A DNA stretch of 64,000 nt from Limimaricola sp. G21655-S1 (GCF_027213785.1 NZ_JAPWGO010000010.1:1-64000); one strand, 5' to 3'; positions 27,721-36,434 are shown, numbered from the stretch's first letter. Numbers and translations: made by a program. The notes: generated by a model not told the origin, from the sequence alone.

Positions 27721-28329
27721 TCAGGCGGCGGGCGGGGCGGTGGCGATCATGCTCTCGCGGGTGGCGAAGCGCTCGGCCCAGGCGGCGAGCTGCGGGCGCC
27801 CGGCGCGCCAGTCGCGCGCGGCATGGCGCAGGTCGAGATAGCCCAGCGCGCAGGCCACGGCGATCTGGCCCATGTCGACCTGACCTTCGAGATGGCTGAT
27901 CCAGCGCGCCTCGATCGCGTCGAGCGCGCGCTCGATCTTGCGCCATTGCCCGGCGACCCATTTCTCGGAGCGTTGGCCCTCGGGCCGGACGCGGGCCTCC
28001 AGCACCATCGCGAGCGCCGCGTCCATGATGCCGTCCGCCGTCGCCTCGAGCGTCAGCACCTCCCAGATCCGACGCTCGGGGTAGAGCCGCCCCTCGGCGC
28101 GGGCATCGAGATAGCGGGTGATGACCCGACTGTCATAGAGCGCGGGCCCGTCATCGCGCACCAGCGCGGGAATCTTGCCCAGCGGATTGGCATGGATCAC
28201 ATCGACCGGATCGCCGAGAGGATCGGTCGCGGCGGCGATCTCGGTGACCTGTTCGGCCTGCCCGGTCTCGTGCAGGACGACGCGGACCTTGCGCGCGAAG
28301 GGCGAGGCGGGGGAGGTGAGAAGTTTCAT
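27721..28329 (-). CDS. Glutathione S-transferase family protein
   Basis: A 202-aa protein with an N-terminal thioredoxin-like domain (SPASPFARKVRVVLHE, NPLGKIPAL, LYDSRVITRYLD) and a helical C-terminal domain. It resembles the YibF group. The substrate is unknown. It is convergent with the barrel protein, separated by 22 bases. Confidence 0.87.
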   Translation of the reverse strand: MKLLTSPASPFARKVRVVLHETGQAEQVTEIAAATDPLGDPVDVIHANPLGKIPALVRDDGPALYDSRVITRYLDARAEGRLYPERRIWEVLTLEATADGIMDAALAMVLEARVRPEGQRSEKWVAGQWRKIERALDAIEARWISHLEGQVDMGQIAVACALGYLDLRHAARDWRAGRPQLAAWAERFATRESMIATAPPAA

Positions 28330-28406
28330 GTGGAACGCTCCGGTTGGCCCGCGCAGTCAAGCAGCGGCGCCCGCCGGGCGCAAGGCCGACCGGGAGCGCG
28401 CGCCCC

Positions 28407-28433
28407 ATGGTTCATCTTTCCTCAAATACGCAT
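28407..28433 (-). repeat. Dispersed intergenic motif, copy 4
   Basis: Read on the minus strand: ATGCGTATTTGAGGAAAGAT followed by GAACC. It lies 80 bases upstream of the GST start and is nearly identical to copy 3. Confidence 0.6.
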
Positions 28434-28478
28434 GGCACCCCCTCGCGGCATGCGCACCGGTCGAAGGCGGAAGAGATC

Positions 28479-28506
28479 CGCGTATCTGCGAGAAGACGAA
28501 CCAGGC
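28479..28506 (+). repeat. Dispersed intergenic motif, copy 5 (diverged)
   Basis: CGCGTATCTGCGAGAAGACG plus AACCAGG lies 46 bases from copy 4 in the opposite direction, so the two form a loose inverted pair between the GST and mtaB genes. Confidence 0.45.
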
Positions 28507-28513
28507 TCGCCGC

Positions 28514-29785
28514 TCAGGCGGTGAGGCGAGTGCCGGACACCCCGGTGATCGTGGCTTCGACGATGCGCCCTTCCGGCTGGTCGCTGGCAAAATCCACCTC
28601 GGCGAAATGCTCGGTCCGGCCCATGCGCGGGCTTTCCATCAGCACGCGGTGGGTTCTGCCGACCTGCGCGGCCAGATGCGCCTGCGCCGCCAGATCACCT
28701 TTGGCGCGCAGCCGCGCCGCGCGCGCCTTGATCGCCCGGCCGTTCACCTGCGGCATCCGCGCCGCCGGGGTGCCCGGGCGGGGCGAATAAGGAAACACGT
28801 GCAGCCAGGTCAGGTCGCACTCCTCGACCAGCTTCAGCGAGTTCTCGAACATCGCCTCGGTCTCGGTCGGAAAGCCCGCGATGATGTCGGCGCCGAAGGT
28901 CATGTCGGGCCGCAGCCGGCGCGCCTCTTCGGCAAAGCGGATCGCGTCGTCGCGCAGGTGGCGCCGCTTCATCCGCTTGAGGATCAGGTCGTCGCCGTGC
29001 TGCAGCGACAGGTGCAGATGCGGCATCAATCGTGGCTCGGTGGCGATTGCCTGCATCAGATTCTCGTCGACCTCGATCGAATCGATCGAGGAGATGCGCA
29101 GCCGTTTCAGATCCGGCACCAACTTGAGGATGCGCATCACCAGATCGCCCAGCTTCGGCTGCGCGGGCAGGTCGGCGCCCCAGGAGGTCAGGTCGACACC
29201 GGTCAGCACCACCTCCTCGTAGCCGCGATCCACCAGCCGCCTGATCTGTTCGACCACCACGCCCGCCGGGACCGATCGGGAATTGCCCCGACCAAAGGGG
29301 ATGATGCAGAAGGTGCAGCGGTGATCGCAGCCGTTCTGCACCTGCACATAGGCGCGCGAACGGCTGCCGAAGCCGTCGATCAGGTGGCCGGCGGTTTCGG
29401 TCACGCTCATGATGTCGTCGACCTGCACCGGCTCGGTCGCGCCGATCAGGTCGGGCGCCATGCCTTTCCAGGTTTCGGGCTGCATCTTCTCGGTGTTGCC
29501 GATGACCAGATCGACCTCTTCCATGTCGGAAAAGCGCTTGGGATCGGTCTGCGCGGCGCAGCCGGTGACGATGATCTTCGCCGTCGGGTTCTCGCGCCGC
29601 AGGCGGCGGATTTCCTGCCCGGCCTTGCGCACCGCCTCGGCGGTGACGGCGCAGGTGTTGACCACCACCGCATCCTCGACCCCGGCGCGCGCGGCGAGAT
29701 CCTTCATCGCTTCGGTCTCGTAGGCGTTGAGGCGGCAGCCCATGGTGGCGAAGATCGGTGCCTTGGAAGATTCGGGGCGGTCCAT
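28514..29785 (-). CDS. mtaB: tRNA t6A37 methylthiotransferase
   Basis: A 423-aa radical SAM enzyme that converts t6A37 of ANN-decoding tRNAs to ms2t6A. The N-terminal domain has TMGCRLNAYE, NTCAVTAEA and VTGCAAQ (three cluster cysteines). The radical SAM motif is GCDHRCTFCIIP, and a C-terminal TRAM-like part ends the protein. Its start codon overlaps the dapF stop by one base (TGATG). Confidence 0.95.
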   Translation of the reverse strand: MDRPESSKAPIFATMGCRLNAYETEAMKDLAARAGVEDAVVVNTCAVTAEAVRKAGQEIRRLRRENPTAKIIVTGCAAQTDPKRFSDMEEVDLVIGNTEKMQPETWKGMAPDLIGATEPVQVDDIMSVTETAGHLIDGFGSRSRAYVQVQNGCDHRCTFCIIPFGRGNSRSVPAGVVVEQIRRLVDRGYEEVVLTGVDLTSWGADLPAQPKLGDLVMRILKLVPDLKRLRISSIDSIEVDENLMQAIATEPRLMPHLHLSLQHGDDLILKRMKRRHLRDDAIRFAEEARRLRPDMTFGADIIAGFPTETEAMFENSLKLVEECDLTWLHVFPYSPRPGTPAARMPQVNGRAIKARAARLRAKGDLAAQAHLAAQVGRTHRVLMESPRMGRTEHFAEVDFASDQPEGRIVEATITGVSGTRLTA

Positions 29786-30603
29786 CAGAGCCTCCAGACT
29801 CCGTCGAAGACATGCGCGGTCGGGCCGGTCATCCAGACCCCGTCCTCGCGCCAGTCGATGTGAAGCGTGCCGCCGTCGAGATCGATGGTGACGGCGCGCG
29901 AGGTAAGTCCGCGTCGCGCGGCCGCGACGGCCACGGCGCAGGAGGACGAGCCCGAGGCCAGCGTCAGCCCGGCGCCGCGCTCCCAGACCCGCATGCGGAT
30001 CCGGTCGGGGCCGGTGACCTGCGCCACCTGCACGTTGGTGCGCTCGGGGAACAGCGGGTGATGCTCATGCGCCGGGCCGAAACTGTCGAGATCGATCGCC
30101 TCGGCATCCGCGACGAAGAAGCTGCAATGGGGATTGCCCATGCCGGTGGCGGTGGGCGCGCCTTCGATCGGCAGCTCCAGCGTATCCGTCTCCCGTGCCA
30201 GCGGGATCTCGTGCCAATCGAGCTGCGGCTGTCCCATGTTCACCGCGACCAGCCCGTCGCCGGCGTCACGGGCGGCGAGGCGGCCGCGCTCGGTGGTGAG
30301 GTCGAGCGCGGGTTTGCCGCTGCGCGCCATTTCCCATGCCGCGATGCAGCGCGTGGCGTTGCCGCAGGCCGCCGAACGCGAACCATCGGCGTTCCAGAAG
30401 ACGAGATGCAGGTCGGCATCGGCGCTCGCATGGATCGTCGCCAGCTGATCGAAACCGACGCCGCGATGGCGGTCGGCAATGGCGCGCGCAAGATCGGGCG
30501 ACATCTCCGGCACCTCTCGGCGCGCGTCGATGACGACGAAATCATTGCCGAGGCCGTGCATCTTCATGAACGGCAGGCCGGGGAGGGGGCTGTTGTCCTG
30601 CAT
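29785..30603 (-). CDS. dapF: Diaminopimelate epimerase with altered second active-site residue
   Basis: A 272-aa enzyme that makes meso-diaminopimelate from the LL form for lysine and peptidoglycan. The first catalytic Cys is present (C80, in [10 protein letters not shown]). The second, normally in a CGTG/CGSG loop after ERGAG-x-T, is replaced: [15 protein letters not shown] has S217, with a Cys only at 222. N-terminal [10 protein letters not shown] and MGNPHC are normal. The start could be 30603, 30615 or 30567. Confidence 0.88.
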   Translation of the reverse strand: MQDNSPLPGLPFMKMHGLGNDFVVIDARREVPEMSPDLARAIADRHRGVGFDQLATIHASADADLHLVFWNADGSRSAACGNATRCIAAWEMARSGKPALDLTTERGRLAARDAGDGLVAVNMGQPQLDWHEIPLARETDTLELPIEGAPTATGMGNPHCSFFVADAEAIDLDSFGPAHEHHPLFPERTNVQVAQVTGPDRIRMRVWERGAGLTLASGSSSCAVAVAAARRGLTSRAVTIDLDGGTLHIDWREDGVWMTGPTAHVFDGVWRL

Positions 30604-30698
30604 GGCGGGGCCCATAGCAAAGCCCGCGAACTTTATCCAGAAAAAGCGTATTTTTGCGGTTGACCCCCCCGGCCACTAACCGTAGTTAGCCGCCCAGT

Positions 30699-30774
30699 GG
30701 GCCGTTAGCTCAGTTGGTAGAGCAACTGACTTTTAATCAGTGGGTCGCAGGTTCGAATCCTGCACGGCTCACCA
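30699..30774 (+). tRNA. tRNA-Lys(TTT)
   Basis: A 76-nt cloverleaf: acceptor GGGCCGT/ACGGCTC, anticodon stem ACTGA/TCAGT around loop CTTTTAA with anticodon TTT, T arm with GGTTCGAATCC, and an encoded CCA end. Confidence 0.97.
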
Positions 30775-30924
30775 CTGATCACTCCAGGATCATCGATCGC
30801 GGACGGGGCGGGAGCGCATGCCTTCCCCAACCGCGGCATCGTGCCTTTCCGATGTGCGGCTCCGCTCTTCGGTCAATCCGCGTCATGCCGCATTGCAGCG
30901 CGCTTCGTCGAAACCCGGCCGGTT

Positions 30925-31926
30925 TCAGCCGTCGAACCGCAATGTCACCGTGGTACCGCCGGGGCCGCTCTCGATCACCGGGGTGGTGCCGAGTTGCGTG
31001 GCGAAGGCATGCACGAGTTGCTGACCGATGCCGCTATCCGAACGCCGATCCGCGCCAAGCCCGCAGCCGTCGTCCTCGACCGTGAGTTGCAATCGTTTAT
31101 CCGGCAGCTCTTCGAGCGCCACGACGACCTTGCCGGTCCCGCCCGGTGCGAAGGCGTATTTGAGGCTGTTCGTCACCAGCTCGTTGACGATCAGCCCCAG
31201 CGGCACCGCGATCCGGGTCGAGAGCTTCATCGGCGCGATCCGGGGTTCGAGCAGGACGCTGTCGCTGCCGATGGATTCGGACAGCCCTTCCACGATCTTG
31301 TCGAGGTAGTCGCGCGAACAGACCGTGTCGATCGAGCCCGAGGCATTGAGCCGGCGATACAGGCTGGCCACGGCCTGCACCCGGGCCCTGATCCGGCGCA
31401 GCGCCTCGCGCCCCTCGCCTTCGGCGCGGGCCCGCGATTCCATCGAGATGATTGAGGAGATCGTACCAAGGCTGTTCATCACCCGGTGGTTCAACTCGGC
31501 CAGCAATTGCTGCGCCTCGGCCAGCGCCGCTTCACGCTCCGCCTCGATACGCTTGGTTTCGGTGATGTCCCTGAACTGGATCGCGAAACGCCCATGCGGC
31601 TCGATCGGCGCGGCGTAGACGTCGAAATAGCGTCCCATGGCGAGCGAGCCCTGCTGGAAGCGCCGCGACTCACCGTTCAGGGCGATCCGGCCATAGGTCT
31701 CGATCCAGAACGGTTCGAGGTTCGGCACCATTTCCAGCGCGGTGCGCCCCTTGGCGCCATAGAGGCCGGTCATCTCCTCGAATTGCTGATTCATCTGGAG
31801 GAACCTGTAATCGACCGGCTGACCCTCGCTGTCGGTGATCATCTCGCAGGTGCAGAAGCCGTCATCGAGAAATCCGATGAACATGTCGACTTCGCGCGCC
31901 GACAACTGCAGCGGCATCTTGGTCAC
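30925..31926 (-). CDS. PAS-containing HWE/HisKA_2 sensor histidine kinase
   Basis: A 333-aa soluble kinase with no membrane segment. A PAS domain covers about 15-122 (ending QFRDITETKR), followed by a short coiled coil and the phosphoacceptor H147 in LAELNHRVMNSLGTI, the HisKA_2/HWE form. The ATPase domain has GLIVNELVTNSLKYAF (N box), VEDDGCGLG and a late GPGGTTVTL. I chose GTG at 31926, nine bases after GGGGGAG. No response regulator is adjacent. Confidence 0.9.
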   Translation of the reverse strand: MTKMPLQLSAREVDMFIGFLDDGFCTCEMITDSEGQPVDYRFLQMNQQFEEMTGLYGAKGRTALEMVPNLEPFWIETYGRIALNGESRRFQQGSLAMGRYFDVYAAPIEPHGRFAIQFRDITETKRIEAEREAALAEAQQLLAELNHRVMNSLGTISSIISMESRARAEGEGREALRRIRARVQAVASLYRRLNASGSIDTVCSRDYLDKIVEGLSESIGSDSVLLEPRIAPMKLSTRIAVPLGLIVNELVTNSLKYAFAPGGTGKVVVALEELPDKRLQLTVEDDGCGLGADRRSDSGIGQQLVHAFATQLGTTPVIESGPGGTTVTLRFDG

Positions 31927-32075
31927 GGCAAACCACTCCCCCGTCCGGGCCGCTCATTCCCGGAAGCGGCCTGTGGAAAACAGGCTATGCCGAATCGCGG
32001 CCTATGCGAAGCAAAGATCGGCCGAACTGCACATAAGTGCCGATTCGTACGTCTGTTTTTGGTCCAAGGGGGCTT

Positions 32076-33101
32076 TCAGTGTCGCCGCAGCGTGTCGCCC
32101 CGGGCGATAAGCGGCGTCAGTTCGACCCGCTCGGCACCGCCCTCGGACGGGTTGGCGCAGCGCGCCGCGATGATCCGCGCCGCCTCGCGACCGATCTCGC
32201 GGCGGCAGGCATCCATGGTGGCCAGTTGACGCGGCAGCCCGTCGAGAAGCTCGACGCCGTTGAACCCGGCGAGACCGATCTGTCCGGGGATGTCGATGCC
32301 CTGTTCGAGCAGCCACAGCAGCCCGCCCGCGCCGATCATGTCGTTGGAGAAATACAGGAAATCGAGATCCGGCGTGCGGGTGAGCAGCGACTCGGTCATC
32401 TCGCGGCCCTTCTTGAGCGCCGAGCCGCCGGAATAGAATTCCTGGTCGGCGATCTCTATGCCGGCGCGGGCGAGATGGCGGGTGAAACCTTCGAAGCGTT
32501 TGCGGGCCCGGTGGTCGGCCGGCATCTTGGTGCCGAGAAAGCCGATCCGACGATAGCCCTCGCGCAGGATCGCCTCGGCCATCTCGCGCCCGGCCCGCCG
32601 GTGGCTGATGCCGACGCAGGCGTCGATCGGCGCGCCGTCGGTATCCATGATCTCGACCACCGGGATCTCGGCGCGCATCAGCATCGCCCGGCTCGCCTCG
32701 GTGTGCTCCAGCCCGGCGATGATCACCCCAGAGGGCCGCCAGGACAGCATCTCGAACAGCACCCGCTCCTCGGTGTCGGGCAGGTAATCCGTCACCCCCA
32801 CCACCGGCTGCAGCCCGGTTCCGGCCAGCGTCTCGGAGATGCCGGACAGAACCTCGGGAAAGACCATGTTGCCCAAGCTCGGGATGATCACCGCGACCAG
32901 ATTGACCCGGCTCGACGCCAGCGATCCGGCGATCCGGTTCGGCACGTAACCGAGCTTCTTGGCGGCGGCGCGCACCTTGGTGCGGGTCGCCTCGCTGACA
33001 TCGCCCTTGTTGCGCAGGACCCGGCTCACGGTCATTTCGCTCACGCCTGACGCCTCCGAGACGTCGCGGAGCGTGAGGGGGCGGCGGGGCGGAATGGTCA
33101 T
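32076..33101 (-). CDS. LacI-family transcriptional regulator
   Basis: A 341-aa regulator with an N-terminal LacI helix-turn-helix (LTLRDVSEASGVSEMTVSRV, about 9-28, then the hinge helix near 50-60) and a periplasmic-binding-protein-like effector domain (about 65-335). The sequence is of the GntR/gluconate-repressor branch of LacI proteins by general feel, but no sugar gene lies near it, so its target and effector are unknown. It faces the PAS kinase gene tail to head. Confidence 0.9.
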   Translation of the reverse strand: MTIPPRRPLTLRDVSEASGVSEMTVSRVLRNKGDVSEATRTKVRAAAKKLGYVPNRIAGSLASSRVNLVAVIIPSLGNMVFPEVLSGISETLAGTGLQPVVGVTDYLPDTEERVLFEMLSWRPSGVIIAGLEHTEASRAMLMRAEIPVVEIMDTDGAPIDACVGISHRRAGREMAEAILREGYRRIGFLGTKMPADHRARKRFEGFTRHLARAGIEIADQEFYSGGSALKKGREMTESLLTRTPDLDFLYFSNDMIGAGGLLWLLEQGIDIPGQIGLAGFNGVELLDGLPRQLATMDACRREIGREAARIIAARCANPSEGGAERVELTPLIARGDTLRRH

Positions 33102-33207
33102 GGCAACGGGTCCGGTGGGGGAGAACGGAACGAGCTATAGGATGCGGCGCCGGGCTTGTCCAAGCGACGTTGACGGGCCCGGCAAAGCCGGGCATGGAAG
33201 GGACCGT

Positions 33208-33284
33208 GGCCCCGTGGCTCAACTGGATAGAGCAATCCCCTCCTAAGGGATAGGTTGCAGGTTCGAGTCCTGCCGGGGTCACCA
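33208..33284 (+). tRNA. tRNA-Arg(CCT)
   Basis: A 77-nt cloverleaf: acceptor GGCCCCG/CGGGGTC, anticodon stem ATCCC/GGGAT around loop CTCCTAA with anticodon CCT, a GGTTCGAGTCC T arm, and an encoded CCA end. Confidence 0.97.
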
Positions 33285-33456
33285 TGGACCGATACGATGT
33301 TCGAACTTTGTGCGGCTCCGCACGGAACCTCTTGGGTTACTGGCGTTTATTATTATGGCGCAGTAGCACAGTACTGCGGTTGCAAGGACGAATACGGGAT
33401 GCATCCGCCGGGGCTGCGACGAACGTCGTGCGACCGCCCGCGACGAGAAGGCGCCG

Positions 33457-34173
33457 ATGAAGGTCGAGGAACAAGGTACACGGGGTGAAGGCAACCAGCT
33501 GCTGGCCCGGATGCCCGCAGCGCTTGCCGACCTCATGTTCGCCCATCTCGAACCCGTCAGCCTGCCGCAGGGGCTCGTGATCGAGCAGCCCAACGAACCG
33601 GTCGAGCACATCTATTTCCCGACGGGCGGCGTCATCTCCATCGTGGCGATGAACGGCGAGGGCAACGCCCAGATCGAGGCGGGGCTGGTTGGCCGCGAGG
33701 GCATGTCGGGCACCATGGTGGTGATGGGCACCGACCGGTCGCCGCATCAGACCACGGTGCAGATCGCCGGGACCGGCTACCGGCTCGAAGCGGACCGGCT
33801 GCGCGACGCGCTCGAGCAGGAGCCGCTGCGCGAGCGGCTGCTGCATTACTGCCATACGCTGTCGGTGCAGACCGCGCATACCGCGCTGGCCAACGCCAAG
33901 CTCAAGCTCGATGCCAGGCTCGCGCGCTGGTTGCTGATGTGTCACGACCGGATCGACGGGGACGAGGTGATGCTGACGCATGATTTCCTGTCGATCATGC
34001 TCGGCGTGCGCCGCGCCGGCGTCACCGTGTCGCTGCACATTCTCGAAGGGCAGGGGCTGGTGCGTGCCACGCGCGGGCAGATCCGCATCCTGAACCGTCG
34101 TGGGCTCGAAGAGATGGTCGGCGGCTGCTACGGCGCGCCCGAGGCGGAATACGCGAGACTGATGCGCGACTGA
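33457..34173 (+). CDS. Crp/Fnr-family transcriptional regulator
   Basis: A 238-aa protein with an N-terminal cyclic-nucleotide-binding-like barrel (about 20-140) and a C-terminal HTH_Crp domain (about 150-225; LTHDFLSIMLGVRRAGVTVS). The N-terminus has no Cys cluster for [4Fe-4S], so it is not a classical FNR. The effector is unknown. A GAGAAGG site precedes the ATG. The 170 bases between tRNA-Arg and this gene contain a short AT-rich patch (around 33345-33358) that could be its promoter. Confidence 0.88.
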   Translation: MKVEEQGTRGEGNQLLARMPAALADLMFAHLEPVSLPQGLVIEQPNEPVEHIYFPTGGVISIVAMNGEGNAQIEAGLVGREGMSGTMVVMGTDRSPHQTTVQIAGTGYRLEADRLRDALEQEPLRERLLHYCHTLSVQTAHTALANAKLKLDARLARWLLMCHDRIDGDEVMLTHDFLSIMLGVRRAGVTVSLHILEGQGLVRATRGQIRILNRRGLEEMVGGCYGAPEAEYARLMRD

Positions 34174-34200
34174 GGCAGGACCGAGGAGCCGGGCCCGGCC

Positions 34201-34905
34201 TCACTGCATCCGGATCACCGATTTGTCGATCGCCAGCACGTAGCCGCGCTTGGCGATGTTCTTCACCAGAAGCTCGCTCACCAGCTGGTTGCCCAGCGTG
34301 TCGCGCAGCCGCTTGATCCGCGTGGCTCCGGCGGCCTCGTCGCAATCGGCGGCGGAGCGGCCCGAGATCACCGCCTCGATCTCCGAACCCGAGAGCACCT
34401 CGTCATCCATCCGCGCCTCGGCCAGCACCGATAGCGTCTCGATCGCCGCCGGTGTCAGCTTGAACTCGAAATCGTTGAGATGCACCGCGTTCTGGTCGCG
34501 GCTGATGACGAGGCTGTTCACCTCGATGCCCTTGCGCTCGATCCGGCCCATGCGGCGGTTGAGCTGGATCAGCATCAGCAGGAACGCCACTGCCGCCACC
34601 AGCATCGCCATCGCGAAGGTCAGCAGCACGAAGATCACGAAGCGGTAGCTCGACAGCACCTCCGAAAAGGCGGTGCCCGACTGCGCGAGGATCTCCAGGA
34701 GCTTGATCTCGGCCTGCGCGGTCAGGTCGTCATTCTCGACGAAGAGCCGTTCGACCCGGGCGTTAAAGGCGTTGGCGTCGGGCAGGTTTACGAAGAGCAG
34801 GATCGCCGCGCCGATCAGCAACAGTGCGATCGCCGCGAGTCCCGCGGTGACGATCTTGTTGCCTGCTTGTCGCGCCTCAGTAGCGGAGGAAGTAATCGCC
34901 TGCAC
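34201..34905 (-). CDS. Membrane protein with C-terminal winged-helix DNA-binding domain
   Basis: A 234-aa protein with two membrane segments (about 18-40 and 88-114), an outside loop of about 47 residues between them (AFNARVERLFVEN), and a cytoplasmic C-terminal domain (about 136-226). That domain reads like an OmpR/PhoB winged helix: FEFKLTPAAIETLSVLAEA for the first part, then TRIKRLRDTLGNQLVSELLV and KRGYVLAI as the recognition helix and wing. ToxR/CadC proteins have these parts in the opposite order. It starts inside the last 29 bases of the secreted-protein gene, so the two are coupled. Confidence 0.75.
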   Translation of the reverse strand: MQAITSSATEARQAGNKIVTAGLAAIALLLIGAAILLFVNLPDANAFNARVERLFVENDDLTAQAEIKLLEILAQSGTAFSEVLSSYRFVIFVLLTFAMAMLVAAVAFLLMLIQLNRRMGRIERKGIEVNSLVISRDQNAVHLNDFEFKLTPAAIETLSVLAEARMDDEVLSGSEIEAVISGRSAADCDEAAGATRIKRLRDTLGNQLVSELLVKNIAKRGYVLAIDKSVIRMQ

Positions 34906-35161
34906 TGTCCCGCCTTTTCTCCAGACCCTCGTCGCCGAACAGGCTCACGATGGCAAGGAGCTTCCAACCATCCGAGCCGAGCCGCGGGCGCAGTTCGTCC
35001 GCGGCGGCGTCGGGTTGGTCGCATGGCGAGGAGATTTCGGCAACGCCGTAATGCAGCCTGAGCGGATCGTCGCGCTTGGCCTTGTAATCGGCGTAACAGG
35101 CCGCCTGCGCCGATGCGGCGCCGACGACGATGAACGAGAGGGTGAGGGCGAGGGTTTTCAT
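34877..35161 (-). CDS. Small secreted protein coupled to the membrane regulator
   Basis: A 94-aa protein with a signal peptide (MKTLALTLSFIVVGAASAQA, cut near residue 20-21). The mature part has two Cys (C22 and C47), so a single periplasmic disulfide is possible. It opens ACYADYKAKRDDPLRLHYGV. I recall similar unnamed proteins in rhodobacters but no function. Its 3' end overlaps the start of the winged-helix membrane gene by 29 bases, which suggests a joint role, for example as a periplasmic partner. Confidence 0.75.
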   Translation of the reverse strand: MKTLALTLSFIVVGAASAQAACYADYKAKRDDPLRLHYGVAEISSPCDQPDAAADELRPRLGSDGWKLLAIVSLFGDEGLEKRRDSAGDYFLRY

Positions 35162-35342
35162 GGGCTTCACCATGCGGCGCGGCCCGGCGCTATTCAATAA
35201 CGCGCCCCGCGGGACGCCGCGTTATTGCCTGACGGAGCAATCGGGCCAACTTTGCCTCACAAGACCTGCCTCCCCCCGGCCCCGCACGATCGGCCGGCAG
35301 CAGGGTATTCGCTCCGCCGGGAGCCGCATGACGGAGACCGAC

Positions 35343-36347
35343 ATGGCACGACGCCTCATCGCCGCAACGCTTTCGCTATCGCTCGGGCTGTCCGGCCTCG
35401 CCCCCGCGCCGGTCATGGCGCAGGACGACAATGCGAGCATGGGCCGGCTGATCGGCGGGCTGGTGGCGCTCGGCGTGATCGGTGCCGCCGCCAAGCAGCA
35501 GCGCGACAAGGACAAGGAGCGCGCCGAGAAAAAGGCCAAGGCCGCCGAGAAGGAGGCCAAGGAGAAGCGCAAGGAGGCCCGCAAGGCCGCGAAGGAAGAG
35601 CGCAAGGAAGCCGAGAAGCGCCTGAAGCGCGAGCTGGAGCGCCGCGAAGAGGAAGAAGAGCGCGAAAGCGAGTCCGATGCCCGCACCCGCGCGGCGCTGG
35701 GCGCCCTGAGCGCGATCATCGCCGGGCAGGGCGCCGGCACCGGGATCGAGGCGATCGCGCGCGAGTTCGGGCTCGACCTGAGCGATCCGCAGGCCGAGGC
35801 CCGGGCCCAAGCCGAGGCGCAGGCCCGCGCCGAGGCAGCCGCGCGCGAGGAGGCCTTGGCGGCCGAACGCGAGCGCGCCGAAACCGAAGCCCGCCGCGCC
35901 GAGATCGTGCGCCAGGCCGAGGAGGCCCGGTTGGCCGAGATCGCCCGCGCCGCCGAAGAGCGGCGCCGCGCCGAGGCACACGCCCGGCTCGAAGCGCAAG
36001 GAAGCCCGGTGGCCCCGGCACCCGAGGCGCTGCCGCCGATACCGCGCGACGAGGTGACCCCGGATCTCCTGCGCGACTGGAAGCCGGCCACGACCTCTGC
36101 GCAGACCCTGCCCGAGACGACCACCCCGGTCGCCACGGGAGAGATTCCCTTCGCCTGCCTGCGCCGGCAGCAGAGCGGCTTCGAATCCGCCTCCCTGGTC
36201 GATGGCGACTGCCTCGACGATTACCCGGTGCTGGCCCGCAGTTTCCCGCTCGATTGCGCCGTGACCGGCCGCGAGGAGGGCCGGATCACCTCCGGCTACG
36301 ATACGCAGTGCCTGCGCGATCGCGGCTACAGAATTGCCGTCCGGTAA
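35343..36347 (+). CDS. Secreted Lys/Glu/Arg-rich coiled-coil protein
   Basis: A 334-aa protein with a signal peptide (about 1-27, ending PVMAQ). A hydrophobic stretch (LIGGLVALGVIGAAAK, about 37-52) is followed by a highly charged K/E/R helix (about 53-115), an A/I-rich patch, then an Ala/Glu/Arg helix (about 145-230), a Pro-rich part, and a C-terminal domain with four Cys (ACLRRQ, GDCLDDYP, LDCAVTG, QCLRDRGY), likely disulfide-bonded. Start at 35343 has ACGGAG six bases upstream. Function unknown. Confidence 0.75.
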   Translation: MARRLIAATLSLSLGLSGLAPAPVMAQDDNASMGRLIGGLVALGVIGAAAKQQRDKDKERAEKKAKAAEKEAKEKRKEARKAAKEERKEAEKRLKRELERREEEEERESESDARTRAALGALSAIIAGQGAGTGIEAIAREFGLDLSDPQAEARAQAEAQARAEAAAREEALAAERERAETEARRAEIVRQAEEARLAEIARAAEERRRAEAHARLEAQGSPVAPAPEALPPIPRDEVTPDLLRDWKPATTSAQTLPETTTPVATGEIPFACLRRQQSGFESASLVDGDCLDDYPVLARSFPLDCAVTGREEGRITSGYDTQCLRDRGYRIAVR

Positions 36348-36396
36348 AACGGTCGAGCAGAGATGCGGCTCTTGCCCCAGTTGCCGCATCGCCCCC

Positions 36397-36434
36397 GGGG
36401 GTGGAAGCCTGGCTTCCACCCCCTAATCATTTTT
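36397..36434 (+). terminator. Terminator of the coiled-coil protein gene
   Basis: GGGGGTGGAAGCC-T-GGCTTCCACCCCC is a perfect 13-bp inverted repeat, followed after TAATCA by TTTTT. A second 7-bp hairpin (36363-36389, ATGCGGC/GCCGCAT) lies just before it. Confidence 0.85.

Noticed and set aside
33255-33488. Small open frame starting in tRNA-Arg
   Set aside because: It begins inside the tRNA gene and runs into the Crp/Fnr gene in another frame; no ribosome site is seen.
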